Part shown: positions 1 to 24,711 of the stretch, piece after piece | Layout: the number at the start of each line of letters is the position of its first letter | Numbering within the stretch: the first letter of the stretch is position 1 | NCBI GenBank assembly: GCA_018340805.1 | Contig: JACMZG010001913.1 | Coordinates: forward strand, 40,769,296 to 40,833,295 | DNA length: 64,000 nucleotides | Direction of reading: 5' to 3' | Origin: Microvelia longipes | Lineage: Eukaryota > Arthropoda > Insecta > Hemiptera > Veliidae | The notes under the pieces: model-generated | The model's database searches: none | Told to the model about the DNA's origin: nothing | What the model saw: the letters and a program-made list of their open reading frames with translations, nothing else | Translations under genes and position numbers: made by a program

Positions 1-547
1 CCCAATAAAGGGTATATGATATTCTTCTAGGGTGGGTTTCTTATAATACTCTTACCCCATAGTAGATAGTATGATAAGGGACCCACCCTTCTCAACCTAC
101 TTATTTGATACATTATTGTCTTAATGTCCCTTATATATGCCCTACTCAAAGCCCCAAACCTTTTCTACAAACCCCAAAATTATTGTTTTTATTTATTTTG
201 TTTAAAATAATATTTGTATATCAAAAAATTTTAGGGAAATTTATTTGTTTTGATTTTGCGAGGGGGTCCATGGCAAAAGGGAAAAATAAGAACATCCAAA
301 TATACATATAAAATATATTTAAATAAAATTTACAAATAAATTTCAAATTAAAATACACTCAAATACTTCATTAGTAAATTCAGAAAACATACAGATAGTT
401 TTCACAACAATCAGACTGCACATGTAATACAGAAGACAAAAACTGTTTTTTCTATTAAGAAATTTACAAATATGGTTACTGCAGTATATTCTTTAGATTT
501 CTTAAAAAACAATCTTTTTCTGGGTTATCAAGGTAAAGTGCAGGTGG
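1..547. other. Gene-free AT-rich sequence
   Basis: Nothing recognisable; the short frame at 105-311 is low-complexity and has no domain. Confidence 0.5.
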
Positions 548-735
548 AGTGTATTGTAATAATCAATACGAAAAAGCCTCTCCACAACAAAGAAAAAAAA
601 GTTCTTTTTAGTGTTTTCTAGTCTCTTTTACTTTTTGTTTTTAGGCACTGATGATGACCGTTTAGGTTGAAAGCCGGTTTTGTTTTAATAAATTAACTTT
701 GTGGAGAGGCTTTTTCGTATTGATTATTTTAATCT
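548..735 (+). mobile_element. Short Penelope-type terminal element with inverted ends
   Basis: About 28 bases at each end are inverted copies (AATACGAAAAAGCCTCTCC on the left, GGAGAGGCTTTTTCGTATT on the right). Between them lies a hammerhead-like core: CTGATGA at 648-654, stem GACC/GGTT, GAAA at 669-672. The end TTGTGGAGAGGC matches the 3' end of the Penelope-like element at 33.3 kb. No coding sequence. Confidence 0.6.
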
Positions 736-941
736 TTTTCTCTATTAATTACTATATTTGAGAGATTAAAGGGTATATTCAAAAACATGACTTGTTCTAT
801 AAGACTTATTCTATTAACTTAAAATTGTATTTGTTTTTATAATAATGAAAGAAGGTTATCAGGGGTGTCAAACTTCAATAGAGAAGGTAGACAACACATA
901 AGACTGACATCAGCACTGAGCAGTCATTGTAGCTAAAAAAA

Positions 942-1612
942 ATGGGGTAGGGTGTACCTCGGGACTTTTTCTCATCACATTGGATTCGCTACGCTCATCT
1001 TCCCTACATTAGATTGCTTTGCTCGTCTTCCAAACATACTATATACTACATGTTTTCAGACTCGTTTCGGTCGTCTTAGATAGTAAATACATCTGTATCA
1101 TTCTTCACCCATACAGCACTAACCACACTCAATTCTGCTTAATTTTTATGATCCAACAAAAACCCATAGATATACTTTTCATATTACAACGAAACTTGGC
1201 ATACTTCTTTATTATGTGAAGGTATAGACTTGTACTAAATTTGAACTCAATTAGATTATTTTCTGATTTTTTACAATTTTAAAAAAAAACTAACACAAGT
1301 CATTCGATAAAAATTAATCTAATGCTCATAATGAGATGAAACTTGACACATATGTTAGTCTTATAAATGGCCACATATGTGCCAAATTTCAACCCAATCG
1401 CATCATTTCTCCGAGTTTTATGATTTTTTAAATTTCGTTGAGTCATTATTGGGGGTTAATGACGTATACAAATTTATTTTCTGAATAGCACAACTGCAGT
1501 GGTAGACTGATTTTGGTACTAAGTTTCAACTCTCTAGCAGACAACTTTGTGAAAACCACTCAAGAGGCCTTTAAAACACTTGAAACGGATTTTTTTTCCG
1601 AGGAATAAAAAT
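942..1612 (+). mobile_element. Family B repeat, copy 1
   Basis: Starts near GTACCTCGGGACTTTTTCTC and runs through the family landmarks GACTCGTTTCGGTCGTC, CACTAACCACACTC, TTTTTATGATCCAACAAAAA, AATGAGATGAAACTTG and CAGACAACTTTGTGAAAACC to GAGGAATAAAAATGAG. No open frame. Function and superfamily unknown. Confidence 0.75.
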
Positions 1613-2125
1613 GAGTATGTTCAAAAGACCTTTTTAATTTACCGCATTCAATTCTACTTTAGAAAAAGAATTTATTTTAGCTAGTCTTTTGTAATTTGAC
1701 AAATAATACTATTATTCACAGCTGTACTTTTAACAATAATTCTTAAAACGCAATTAATTTTTTTTGTTAAAAAAGGTAATACATGTTAATTTAAATTGAT
1801 TTAAAAAATATCAATAAAAAAGAATTTTTATTGAACTGTTCTTATTTGTTTAAGTTAATGGTGCATTCAGTATGTTTTGACATAAGTCATCTTCAGTGTT
1901 CTGAATTCCTATTTGTCACAACAACTGCTGTCAAGTTAAAACAATGGTAAAATATCTGATTTGCCTCATTCAACAATAGTTTATAAAATTCGGACCTCCT
2001 TCCCCATCTGAATACTTTTTTTATCAAGTTTTACTGTTTAGTTGATAATTATAATAAGTCATTGATAGTTATGCTTACCCAACCAGTTGGGATTAAATAT
2101 AAAATTATAATTTGAAACATAATTT

Positions 2126-2131
2126 TTTATT
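2126..2131 (-). promoter_or_regulatory. Candidate polyadenylation signal for NUDT21
   Basis: AATAAA on the minus strand, about 445 bases past the NUDT21 stop. It is the nearest perfect hexamer I found downstream; the assignment is by position only. Confidence 0.3.
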
Positions 2132-2575
2132 CTCTATTATTAACACATAAAATTAAAAAAAATATCAATTATAAAAGACCATTTAGGTAAGGTTATTAAG
2201 TTATCAGATTCAGTAATTGTTATATAATCACAGTTTTGAACAGTTAAAGGCTTGTCAAAAGTATTTCGTTCTAAAGAATGAGGTCAAAATGTAACCAATA
2301 GAAATCCTCTCTTGTTGATTAATGACAGGCTGTCAAATGATTAAAACCAAAACTATATCAATTATAATAACCAAAATACTCAAGCATACAAGGTATGGAA
2401 TACATTGGTAAATTTTGCAATAAGGCTCTAAAAAAGTTAAAATAGTAAAAAATAACTAATTCTCTAAAAATAGAAATGTACAATAAAAGACTATAATACA
2501 AAGGAGAGAAATAAGTTGCCTCGCTGGTCATCACTTCAAACTGCAATTTTCGAGTCATAATTAATCAATAACTGT

Positions 2576-13806
<11,231 letters not shown>

Positions 13807-13990
13807 GATGTTTAATAGCAAAGTAGATTTAACCGAAATATGGATAGAAAATTAAATACTTCGTAAATAACTAATGTACTGCGAATAAACTTGAGCGTCT
13901 CACGTCAAAAGCGTCACTTCTTTTTCTTTCTCATTTATGGAGGACTAAAGTGTGTGACGCCAAAATCGTACGCGCGCAGTAACATGATTT
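13807..13990 (-). promoter_or_regulatory. Probable NUDT21 promoter / 5' UTR region
   Basis: Sequence just upstream of the NUDT21 ATG. It holds three CGTCA/TGACG half-sites of the CRE/ATF type (13903-13907, 13912-13916, 13955-13959) and a CpG-dense CGCGCGC at 13971-13977 in otherwise AT-rich DNA. Role inferred from position and CpG content. No TATA box stands out. Confidence 0.4.
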
Positions 13991-14599
13991 TCTAAATTTA
14001 TCATAATTTCTATTATAAATTTATTTTCCACCAAGCAATGCACCTATTTTCAACCACAGCGTGCCTCCGTGACTTACACTAAACACTGTGAGCCACCAAA
14101 TAAGACTTGTGATTTTATATCTAGAAAAATTTGATTCGACTAATTAGTTTACATCATGTAGGCCTCAAACTATCTATACTATGTCCAGACAATAAAAACA
14201 TGGATCTCTTTACAATGTCTCTGTGTTTCAAACATCAAACTAATCAATTAAATGCATTGCAGAAAACTCTCAGTTATTTGTTTTTTTCGATAACTTGGAT
14301 TTTGAGTTAGATGTAAGGGCACGAGAGCACCACGACACCTATAGTGAGAGAATCCTGCTTACCTACTCTGAGATCGGCAAAAATCTGTCTTGTGCATTAT
14401 GGTTTGTGCTATTATCACCAAATTCTTCGGTCTATCTGGGAATATTAGAATTGGTTTATGGCTCTAAAATATCGGTTTCTGAAGTCAAAGCAAATGATAC
14501 GAGTAAACGAATCCGCCTATACAATTATTATGAGGTTCGTGGTCTGTCTATTATGTTTGTTCGTGAATTGCCGTGCTATAACTAATACCCTGTTTCGTA

Positions 14600-17500
14600 G
14601 AAGTTTAGTGAAATTTAGTGTTAAAATATGGCTGCGAATTTAGACAAATACATGCAAATACGCGAGCGGCAAGCCTATTAATATGGCCAGCGGTTTCTCT
14701 AATGCAGCTCGGCAACGGTTCGCCCGAGTCTGTTCCGACAACGCAAGACCAGGCCTAAACATATTATCGCACGCGTTTATTCGGCGCTCCTGGTGAGACA
14801 CAATGCAAGTACAATTACCTCTTCCCTGGTACTGTTCCGGTAAGATTTCGAGTTATTACATCCGTTTCCGTTCATAGCCAAAATACCTGTTTCAAGTGTA
14901 GTTAATATCATAGAGATGCACTTGAGTGTTTTGCTTACCACCTCAGAAAGAATAGTATGCATAATTAAGTAAGGTATTAGAATTTTGTTGGACGGCTATA
15001 GGTTAATAGTACCTTTAATATCAAGTTTTTATTTCCAACCATTACCTAGACGTATGTGAAATTGCTTATTAACTACGTCAATCATACGGTCTAGTTACCG
15101 TAAATCCTTATAATAAATACATTAGTTTCTCATCAAATTTTAAATTACCCAACAAATGTAAAATAAGGGGTCAGCAGCTCTGCGTGGTAACAGTGCTCTG
15201 TGAACGCCCCCTCTGCATTCAAATTAGAGGAAAATGTAGTTTATTATTTCTCTAGTTACTCGTGTCATTACCATTCTGACAGGAGATTGACGGCAAGACC
15301 AGTGAGATGTTACAGTGTGGCACGTTATCATACGTACCATCGAGCTCTGGTCGGGCCCCCCACAGTATAACCATGCCGATCATAGTGTGTACGTATAGTA
15401 TGAAAAGGTTACCAACGAACATCATCGTGTTTATAACAGAGATAATCTAGGATGTGATAGTCACCTAATGACATCGATTAGTGAATCTTGAGTGATTATC
15501 ATACTGATCCATCAATAGACATTGCGTCGTTATACTAGAAAGTGAATGTGTTCACCGATTTTGGTTATTAGGATAGTTATTAGAAGACCGAAAAAATATA
15601 CGAGAATTTAATTAATGTGATTTCTGTGCTCATAAATAAGTATAAAGCTATTATGAGCTATAATTTATAGAGCTATATGTTTTAATAGATTTTTCATAAT
15701 GATGTTAATTAAGCAAAAACGTGATCATTCCAATAGAAGTGAAACTAAAAAGATTTTGACTGAGAAAATAAATTGTTTCAACTATAAGTATTCATCGTGA
15801 GAGTGTGTAGGACAGAGAGACTATCGTCTCTAACAGGTACACAGCGCGTATTTGTGAGGTAGAGTTACATTAAGATTCCTATCTTCCCTTAGTACTAAAT
15901 GATATAGCTGTAGCAATCGGTCCCCTCCGTTGGTTCTTCACGGCTAATATTATAGAGTATTACGAAGAAGATCGTATCTTAAGACGCGGATCTAGAAAAG
16001 TTGACTGAAAACAAAGGAACATGTCTGGGACCCAGACCGCGTAGGGATCACACTTGCGTACTAATTTGCAGCTCACCAAAACAGATTAAGACTTCTTTTA
16101 GAGTTGGAATCTACAATTATTCAAAGAAATAATCATGGAGAGAGAGAGAGAGCAGTTCTTACAAGAACAAGTTGTATAGTGTATTCACAGTAAGTGCTTT
16201 ACTAACCTAAGCATCTAGACGGCCATCATCATGCCAGATATAATAAAGAAAGCATAAACGGTCTATATGTAGATACGATCATTTAATCGTTACACCTATT
16301 CCACAGACCCATATCATATCATACACTCGCGGTTCGCAGATTATATTCTTCTCTTCTTATTTCCAGTACTTCTGACTCTATGTCACTGACATGAGAAATT
16401 ACATTTAATAATAGATCTTTAACTTATATACCTATAACTACAATATCTATCTATAGACAACACCGAACACCTGTGTGTCGTAGTCGAAAAAGATGAATGA
16501 GAGAAAAGTCACTGGCGAATTCCAGCAGTTGAACTTATATTTTACCTTCTAGTAATGTTCTTCTCTACGTTAGGCTTTGTTATATCTTTCTTTTTTATAC
16601 TTAGATATCTGGCACTGATGATGGCCTCAATTTAGCGGTTGAAAGCGCTTTGAATAAATTATGTTTTGGAGAGGACTCTTTTCTCTTCCTTTCATATGAA
16701 TACCTTCACTAGTGCCTCATTCAAATTCATATTCAACCTATGATGCTTGTATCTTACAGGATATCACCGTATGTTTCTGAGATCAGAAGAGCCATACATA
16801 ACGTAAGTTAGTTGGCAAAAGTGCCAAGTTGCAACACAATATATCTGCTAGACTTTATTTATTGTTTCTAGCTGATGTAATAAACTTATTTTTCCATTTG
16901 TTTCAATCCATAGAGACACGACAGATAACATGCTATCGCTGATACTCAATAAAATGCTCAATTTGACTTTATACAAATCTCATGCGACAACATCAATTTA
17001 TCATAATATCAGAAAGATTGGAAAATGAAGGTAATTTGATATAACTTTATACACCTAGACAAAACAACTCGTATTGATGTAAGAAAGTTACAGCATCAGA
17101 CGAATTCTTTAGCTATAAGAATAGTTCTATATTAAGAGATAAGATATAGAGTGAGTCGCGGAGTGTAAGTATCAATATAGAGTATAGAGCATAGTTAGGG
17201 AAAGACCTATATTTCTGAAGGGTGAGTGGTATTACCTAAGTCCTTATGTGTAGAGAGTCGCGATAATTCTATGTGATGAGTTTTAAATCAGGGAGTGCAA
17301 GACCAGTGAGCGTCGTCAAAGTAAGAGGAGGTTCAAATGAGGTGGCGGAAGCACATCAACTCGGTTCTGAAAGTATATGAGTACAACCATGCGAGGCCCA
17401 CCAGGTGTACCACCACAAACCAAATCACCATAGGAAGTATGCGCAAGCCTAAAGGCATTGCGAAGTATCCTTCTATATTAGTTTTCCTTAGGTCGAGGAC

Positions 17501-19250
17501 AAGAGACCCTTGAACACGCTCACTTGCATGATGTTACTGAAGCTCCTCACTAGCTCAGCAGCAGAAAGGTAAACAATTTAATAACGTAACATACTACATA
17601 TATAAGACATTATTTTACATTATTTTCTTCATATGCCAAAAATGAGATATTCACCAAAGGTTATTTTGAAATTTATTTTTAAAAACTACTCACTACAACT
17701 TTGTATGTGTGAGATATAGTATTGTGTGGAGGCAGGTTGTATTGAGAAGCTCCGTACCACACGTTACTTTACAATTATAGATGTAATTTTAGATATGGTC
17801 AACGCGACAAATTGAATTTATTCTATTATTTTGGTGTAGCACGTCATATCTAATACTGAGACGTCTAAACTGGGACCCTGCGAGTCTCACCGTCACATAC
17901 CCTATTTTCTAATATGTCCTAGTGAACACATACCAAATTAATTAATTATCCGCAATGTTAGAGAGATATTATAGCTTAGCAGTATAGATAGCCATTCAGA
18001 AATGAACACTTGGAACTTCGCCATGGTGTGCTATTTTTGAGCGAGGACTCACTTTATATTTCCCCTTGGTTACATATATTTAACTATAAACTATTTTTCT
18101 CGCCACTATGAAAACACACATATCAGATTTTGAAAGATAAAAATTATTTAAACAAGATGCAAATAGAAAATGTTTAAACTAAACTTCTTGTTGAAATGGG
18201 ACAGCAGTAGGATAAACCTGAGTGCGTTGTACCGAAACTGAGATATCTAAACTATAGTTATCTGTTCGCAATCTAAGACCCCTTTTTGGCTAACTTCCTA
18301 CAGTATACACAAGATAGCTGTTTTACCTAGGCGTGCATATGGCTATGGACATTAACACCACGAACCCGCGCTCGGTAATTACCAATCAATTTAATACACA
18401 CAATATTGTTATACCACACTCATCCATATTTCCAGCTGTACCACCCCCCAGGATTGGATTCTCCCTTCACACTTATTAGCCCCGTACATACCTACGATAG
18501 TATCCACTCCTACTAGTCGACTCCCCATACTTGGCGCGAGTGGTAGATAAACTTCAGATCAGAAGTAGCAAGACTAGGCGTTGTTGGGAGTCCCCCTTCT
18601 TTGCCTAGCCCTCGAAGATAGGCTCGTTCTACTCCCTTCTACTCTCGAAGTGTACGCCCCCCGCCTCTGGTATCACCCTCACACCCCTTCTCATCTTACT
18701 TAGACAGTAGCTCGTTCCTAACTCCTACTATGCATGGTCCCTACAATTTTGCTTACCCCTAGTTCTCATCTAAGCGGTAGGCGGCATCTTTAAGCCGAGG
18801 AGGATCGTTCTTATTGGGGAGCAGGTGAGATCCACTCTATCTGGCAATTAGCGTCCCCATCGTCACTCTGGACCTTTTTGCTATACTGCCCTAAGATAAC
18901 AGATGGTCGTTTACCGCTACGCGCCATCTGTGCGTATCGCTTCTCACATTCAAAACGAAACCCCCCGTAATAATAGAAATCTTAATAAACATATGTATAC
19001 TACCCCACTCCATTCACCCATCATTTCAGTGTACACCGATCTCGGATTACCCTTCACCATCTGCCGGGCGCAAAAGTAGTCGCCCTTCCCAACAGGTCTA
19101 GTGGTCATGCTTCAACCCACTCCTCTTTAGGCAAGGAAGCCGCATCACGAAGCACAATTGTCCACCCCCTTCAGTATCACCCAAAACATTACGAGCGCCG
19201 GGCGAAACATAGTGTTTATATTAAAGACAATAAAAACTAAAATCGTCTTC
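14600..19250. other. Compositionally distinct, feature-poor stretch
   Basis: Reads unlike its flanks: mixed bases, hardly any A/T runs over 7, GC-richer at 18440-19210, long stretches without any frame over 60 codons, and only one recognisable repeat piece (16605-16690). A TAAAATT-style intron texture returns after 19250. Could be foreign, unpolished or rapidly evolving sequence. Confidence 0.5.
16605..16690 (+). mobile_element. Penelope-type 3' end fragment
   Basis: GGCACTGATGATGGCC, then GGTTGAAAGCGC with GAAA at 16641-16644, an AATAAA-like run and TTGGAGAGGACTCTTTTC. This is the 33.3 kb Penelope-like 3' end with small indels. Confidence 0.55.
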
Positions 19251-20699
19251 AAAGGCAAAATAAACTTATTATTTTCAAGTAAGTTTAGATTTTAACTGGT
19301 AACATAAATCTCACTATTTAAAGTTTAAATGGTATATATAATTACCTGTCAAGGTTCGCTACATGAGGAGGTAGAGATCTGTTGAGACGCAGGTTGAATG
19401 AAAATTCAACATCAACTGAATACCATGCTGGAACTCGAAGACATTTGGAATCCTACTTGATGAGTTTGGGTAGATCTCATCGATTAGATTCCATCCTTTG
19501 CAGCGATTCTTAATTCTAATTCCAAAGCAAAGCATGAATAAAGATGGGGCTGTACCCGCTTAAATAAAAAATTGATGGGCCTCTTCAAAGATGTCACCAT
19601 TAATTTATCTTTCGTTAAGTTGAAGAGTCAATAATGAATATCACTTTCTTGAAAACACTTATTAAAATTAATTCTCTAACGTGAAATTAAATATTTTCCA
19701 GAGTTCATTATGTCCCAAGATATTTCATGATATGGTCAATAAGAGCAGTAGTCACTTTCTATATCCATGCAATAATTACTATAGTCTATCATGTACACCA
19801 ATCAACCCTGAAAATTCATAATCGACGTATCTATTATTCATATAACTTATTATTTTGTCAAATTACAATTTAAAAATGACCTTAAAGAGTTGTGGATATA
19901 GAATGAAGGAAGGAAGATTTGGAATGAGTTCTGAGGAATCAAGAGATTGAAATAGGGCTGGATCAAAATTTATCGATCGCCCTGCCCCAAATTATCATAA
20001 TAACGAGAAAAATATCTCAGTTTTGACAATATACTTTTTAAAATTAGTTTATATATCACTTCTAGTATTATAGCCATATTACTACTCATCTGCATAACAA
20101 TGTATGCATGTTCAACTGCTATAAAGTAGTTTGAAAATTTAATCAGTATAAATTAAATTTAGTACCTGAAAACTTCACTGAATATTAATCAATCAAAATT
20201 AATCATTAGTAAAAATAATTCATGAGTACAGCATACCCATACATGGGATCATTGTGAAAAAACCATATTATGTTGAACCCGAGATTAGCCTGGCTCTGAG
20301 CCCCACGCCACCTTTTCTTTGCAAAAAGCCCTTTCTAGGTAAAATGTATAAGAATTATAAAAATTTATATAATTTCTTATATAATATCTTGTATTGATTT
20401 ATACCTATTAACTAATTTGTTAAATTTAAAGTAAAGGAAATTGATCACTATTGAGAAATGGCGGCTTGAAACATTCACTACTTAAGCTCAAATCAAATGA
20501 ATTAAAGACTTGTTATGCAAATATAGTACATATATTATATTTCAATATTAAACAATGATTTTAACAGTATTAGTATTTTTAGGAATGAGCAAATATGAGA
20601 AGATCTACATTCCGCGAATAAAAGAAAGATAAAGAGCTCTGTCCACGCTGAGTGAAATTTTATTTAGAAATTTTTACACTGTAATTTTCTTATTTGTAT

Positions 20700-20790
20700 A
20701 TGACAGGCACTGATTGATGTGACCTACTTTGTAATAGGTCAAAAGCGCTTTGAGCGAAATTGTAAATTAAACAACATTTTCCCCGTTGAA
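20700..20790 (+). mobile_element. Decayed Penelope-type 3' end fragment
   Basis: CAGGCACTGATTGATGTGAC, then TAGGTCAAAAGCGCTTTG. The core is altered (CTGATTGA, AAAA for GAAA), but the intervening stem GACCTA/TAGGTC is strong. Confidence 0.45.
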
Positions 20791-21530
20791 ACGTACTACA
20801 ACTATATCTATTCGTTTTCTTATTTTACTTATTAACTAAATAGACATTATTCATAAGTCCTATACCCCAGTTTCCACTGTAAACTCATAATTAATTCTAC
20901 TGTTATATGCATATGCTGAAAATCTATTTGAAACCACATCCTTAGCCGCTATATCTTCAAACCGTAAAATATTAAATAATATGTCGAATCCAATTGTTGT
21001 GCACAGATGGACCATTATATAAAAGATATCCGATAGAGGAACGCACAGCATATCCATTTGGAAAGGAGGGGGTAGAAGGAGTCCATCATCAGTAAAAAAA
21101 AAGAGATTCTGCTCTACAAAATAAAACGTTCACTGGCCAAGGACTCAAGCGTTTCACCAAACATAGAGTCCTCACTCATTCTATCAGGTGATCAATCGCT
21201 AAATACCTAGTAAAGAATATACATAGAATCAAAGTGCACGTCTTCGTGCTTCTTAGTCGTTTTCACTTTGTGACTGTGGGCCATTAACGGCAGCTTGAGG
21301 TAGTCGGGTACTAAAACTCTAGTTAGATAGTGATATATCGTTATAAAAATACATTCAGATCTTTTTATATAAATTTCTTTATTAGCGGGGTTTCGTTTTA
21401 AATGTTTCCAGTTTTTAGCTTGGCCATTCCATGATCTCACAAATTTTTACGCCTAGACTTGGCTTCTTTAACATGTGTTTTTACGGCATCGTTTTTCCTT
21501 AGGCATAATTTCAGATATCACACATCATAC

Positions 21531-21962
21531 TACAGTGTATTCGTTAATTTAAAAATCCGCAAGGTCATACAGCATTTTGGGATCGACGCAATCAGAAGAA
21601 GCCAACATTGCCACCGTCTCTTGAAAGAGAAAAAAATCGATGTCCCATAACCCCTGTAGGAAATGAACCTCCTTCCCTCGGCATTCGTTCACTTTGTGTT
21701 TCTTTTTGTGTTTGACATAACATTTTTGTGAGTTTTTTGTGTTGTTGTGTTCTTGTGAATTTGTTTGTGTTGGACTGTATGTGATTTGGTTTTTTCGGCG
21801 TTTCTTTTGTTCCTCTTTTTATGCTGTTACTTTATTCCGGCAGTTATTTTTGTTTTTATTCCCTTTCATCTCAACGGTTTGCACTGATGAGGCCTCTAGT
21901 TAGGTTGAAAGCACTTTGCCAATAAAGTTTTATTTTTTGGAGAGACTTCTTTTCTTTTATTG
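21531..21962 (+). mobile_element. Family C fragment joined to a Penelope-type 3' end
   Basis: 21531-21780 follows the left part of the Tc1-like element at 31021 (ACAGTGTATTCGTTAA, then CATTTTGGGATCGAC and AACCCCTGTAGG) with many small indels. 21780-21962 is a Penelope-type end: CTGATGA at 21894-21900, stem GGCCT/AGGTT, GAAA at 21907-21910, AATAAA, TTGGAGAGACTTC. Confidence 0.55.
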
Positions 21963-22104
21963 TTTAAACTGACAGTGTTACAAATTTTTTTATCAATTTT
22001 TAACTTTGAACTCTAAAACCTAAAACTTAAAGATGAAAAATTGAAATGTAAACAAATATTAATTGTTGGTTTAAAAGAATTTATCTAACCTTCATTCTTA
22101 TTAC

Positions 22105-22412
22105 CATAGATATATTATTACTAGAGGAGCCTTATAGATTGAATTTTGAAACATCGAAAAAATAACCTGACCACCTTCGTTTATAAATATAATCAAATAA
22201 TCAGTACAAAATTACAATAACTTATATAGGAGAATGTTAAAAATACTAATCAAAACAAAAAATGTAAGGGAAGCTGAAATCAATTGATTTATTATAACCT
22301 TAACTCACTCTTGAAGGAAGTTTCAATGAGGTTACACAGAGCCCCAAAATAGTGTTTCACGCCTCTTAATGTATTGAGATAGGCTATGCCCCCTCTAGTA
22401 TATATCTCTATG
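22105..22412 (-). mobile_element. Family A MITE, copy 2, 8-bp duplication
   Basis: Complete element in reverse orientation, flanked by CTTATTAC at 22097-22104 and 22413-22420. This second perfect 8-bp duplication confirms the insertion type. Confidence 0.85.
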
Positions 22413-23068
22413 CTTATTACCCTAATTCAATCCAGGTTTTCTGACAATGAATCCCTAAATGCTTGAATGAAAGCTATTATTGACCTTTTTTCAAATCAAT
22501 CTTTCAATACAAGTTCACATGGCAAATTAAACAGGTTTTAATTAGATTTCAATGATGCATCATTTTCTTTTTTTATACTTATTATTATTTAATTCATACT
22601 TTTTATGGTGTTTCATTGAATTTTATTTCATAACTTTGATTAATTCTACTTCATTTGTAATTTTTCATTATTCAGTCGAGTATTTACACATTTTTTATTG
22701 TTTTATCACTAAGTATTTCGTATAAAATAAACTCACTGTAAAGTAAAGATAAAGCATATAAATATATTCAAAAGTGTCCTTTGGAGATTATTAAAAAATA
22801 ATCTAGAGTGGTGCTGTGAAGTATAGTGGATCTATACCACCGTGTTCTACTGGAGTCATAAGAGTAACACATTATAACTAAACTAATAATAAATTATATG
22901 AACTATATAAAAAGCTAATTGACTAAAACAAAATCATGTTGAGAAGGGGCACGGAACACAAATTGTTAGTTTAACCAAATAATTAATCAATTACTGTTTA
23001 GTTAACAGTTTGTAAGTGGAGAAGTGCGACTTGTAACTTTTCAACCTAAAACCACAACCAATACACAA

Positions 23069-23391
23069 TATAATTGTGCGAGAGACACCTAGGAAATGTA
23101 ACAAGCAAAATGCAATGCTACATCTGGGAACTGTTTCATCATCGTTAGTGGCTTGACATAATGTCACATCCTATTCTGTTTTGTTGCGTCTAACTTCCAA
23201 AAAATATAATCGGAATATTGTTTGAAGGTTAGATTGAGTTCAGGCTCTGTCGGCGCCCTGATGTGTTGATGTAACAAAACAGAGTGGGACATGACATTAT
23301 GTTGAGCCATCAATGATAAAAAATGTAGTTCCCAGATGTAGCATTGCATTTTGCTTGTTACATTTCCTTGGTGTCTCTCGCACAATTATAC
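23069..23391. mobile_element. Foldback element, ~120-base inverted arms
   Basis: The left arm (TATAATTGTGCGAGAGACAC ... ATGCTACATCTGGGAACT ... TCTGTTTTGTTGC) is the inverse of the right arm ending GTGTCTCTCGCACAATTATA. Arms differ by a few substitutions and small indels. No coding capacity. Confidence 0.7.
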
Positions 23392-24308
23392 TGTCTCAAC
23401 TGATCATGTTTTGCAAAACTCGGTAGTATCAAATGATACACCACCAATACCTTTGAAAGACTATACTCTCCAATTCTGTGAATGATTATTTTAACTATTT
23501 AAAATAGTAAAAAAATTTCAGCTTAATGTATCTTTTTAATTATTTTATGAATGAAAATATGAATGAAAAATTATCTCACTTTATTACAATATTGTTTCAA
23601 GGAGAAATAATATGCTAAGTAAAGTGCGGACTTATAATTAAATTGTAGAACATGTTTTTTAAAACCAGAAAATAAAAACTTATTTACCGTCTCCCCAAAG
23701 GTGAACCTACATAAAATAGTAAATAACATGATCAAGTCTCTAAACTTTTAGCTAATTTTCAAAGCCTAGTTTAAGTTGCTCATTCCGTTCTTGTTATTGC
23801 TTATTTTGTGGTAACAATTTATTATTATTATTATTATCTTTGGGTGTCACTTATCAGTACCAAAAATCTCTACATGAAGTTATAAGATTATGGAGAGACT
23901 TTTAGTACTACTTATCAGCATACACTCCACCTGTGCTTCATCTTTATTAACAATGTAACCCATAATTATAAGTGATAGTCTGGAATCACAAGGGTGATTT
24001 TCTATATGAACCATTTGGACATTGTATTCATTCAGGGGCAAGAAAATGCTATTTTCTGACAGCCAAATTTTTAGATTATTACTATCTTATCTTTAAAAAT
24101 TCCCAAAAAAATATTTAAATAAAAGTTGTAGTACTCAAAAGAACAAACATTTTTAGTCCTGGCTATTTTTACTTAAATTGCTTCATTTGTTTTATAAGTT
24201 CAAGCCTGTTGTATATCTCAAATATAAAGTGATGTATGTAAAAAATGTCCATAGCTGCAACTTTAATTGGAAACTTTTTTTGATCAAGTTGTATCATTGA
24301 GTTGTATC

Positions 24309-24689
24309 TAGTGATGTTGGTCGGAGAATATTCTCAAAAGAATATTCTCTGAGCACGAGAATATTCTCCTGAAAAATTAGAGCATTTTCTGAGTATTTTC
24401 TATTTTGTGCTTATTAGATATTTCGTATATGGTTTGATTGATCGTAAAGAAAAGAGAGAGAAAATGTTATTATTACTTTTTAGTTTATCTCTATGATATT
24501 TTATGACAAAATTTATTAAATACAACTCAAATAGCAGCTAATCTTATAGTTAAACATTTTTTTAACGTTATTTTTAAAATTGTAGCTCCAAAAGAAAATG
24601 CTCAAATATGCTCGCCTTAAGAGAATATTCTTGAGAATATGCTCGAGAATATTCTCTAAAAGATTATGCTCGAGCATTCTACATCACTA
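24309..24689. mobile_element. hAT-like MITE (H) with heat-shock-element units
   Basis: 381 bases, termini TAGTGATGT and ACATCACTA, flanked by the perfect 8-bp duplication GTTGTATC (24301-24308 and 24690-24697). It contains five exact AGAATATTCT units (24325, 24339, 24358, 24622, 24646), each an inverted nGAAnnTTCn heat-shock element. No coding sequence. Confidence 0.85.
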
Positions 24690-24711
24690 GTTGTATCCCT
24701 TTTAACTTATT

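Noticed and set aside
14295..14643. Overlapping 96- and 61-codon plus-strand frames
   Set aside because: No domain or splice signals; overlapping in two frames, within the start of the odd-texture stretch.
17395..17440. MRGPPGVPPQ-like reading as Bap60 N-terminus
   Set aside because: Too short, stops at once, and no splice donor; kept only as a lead in the findings.
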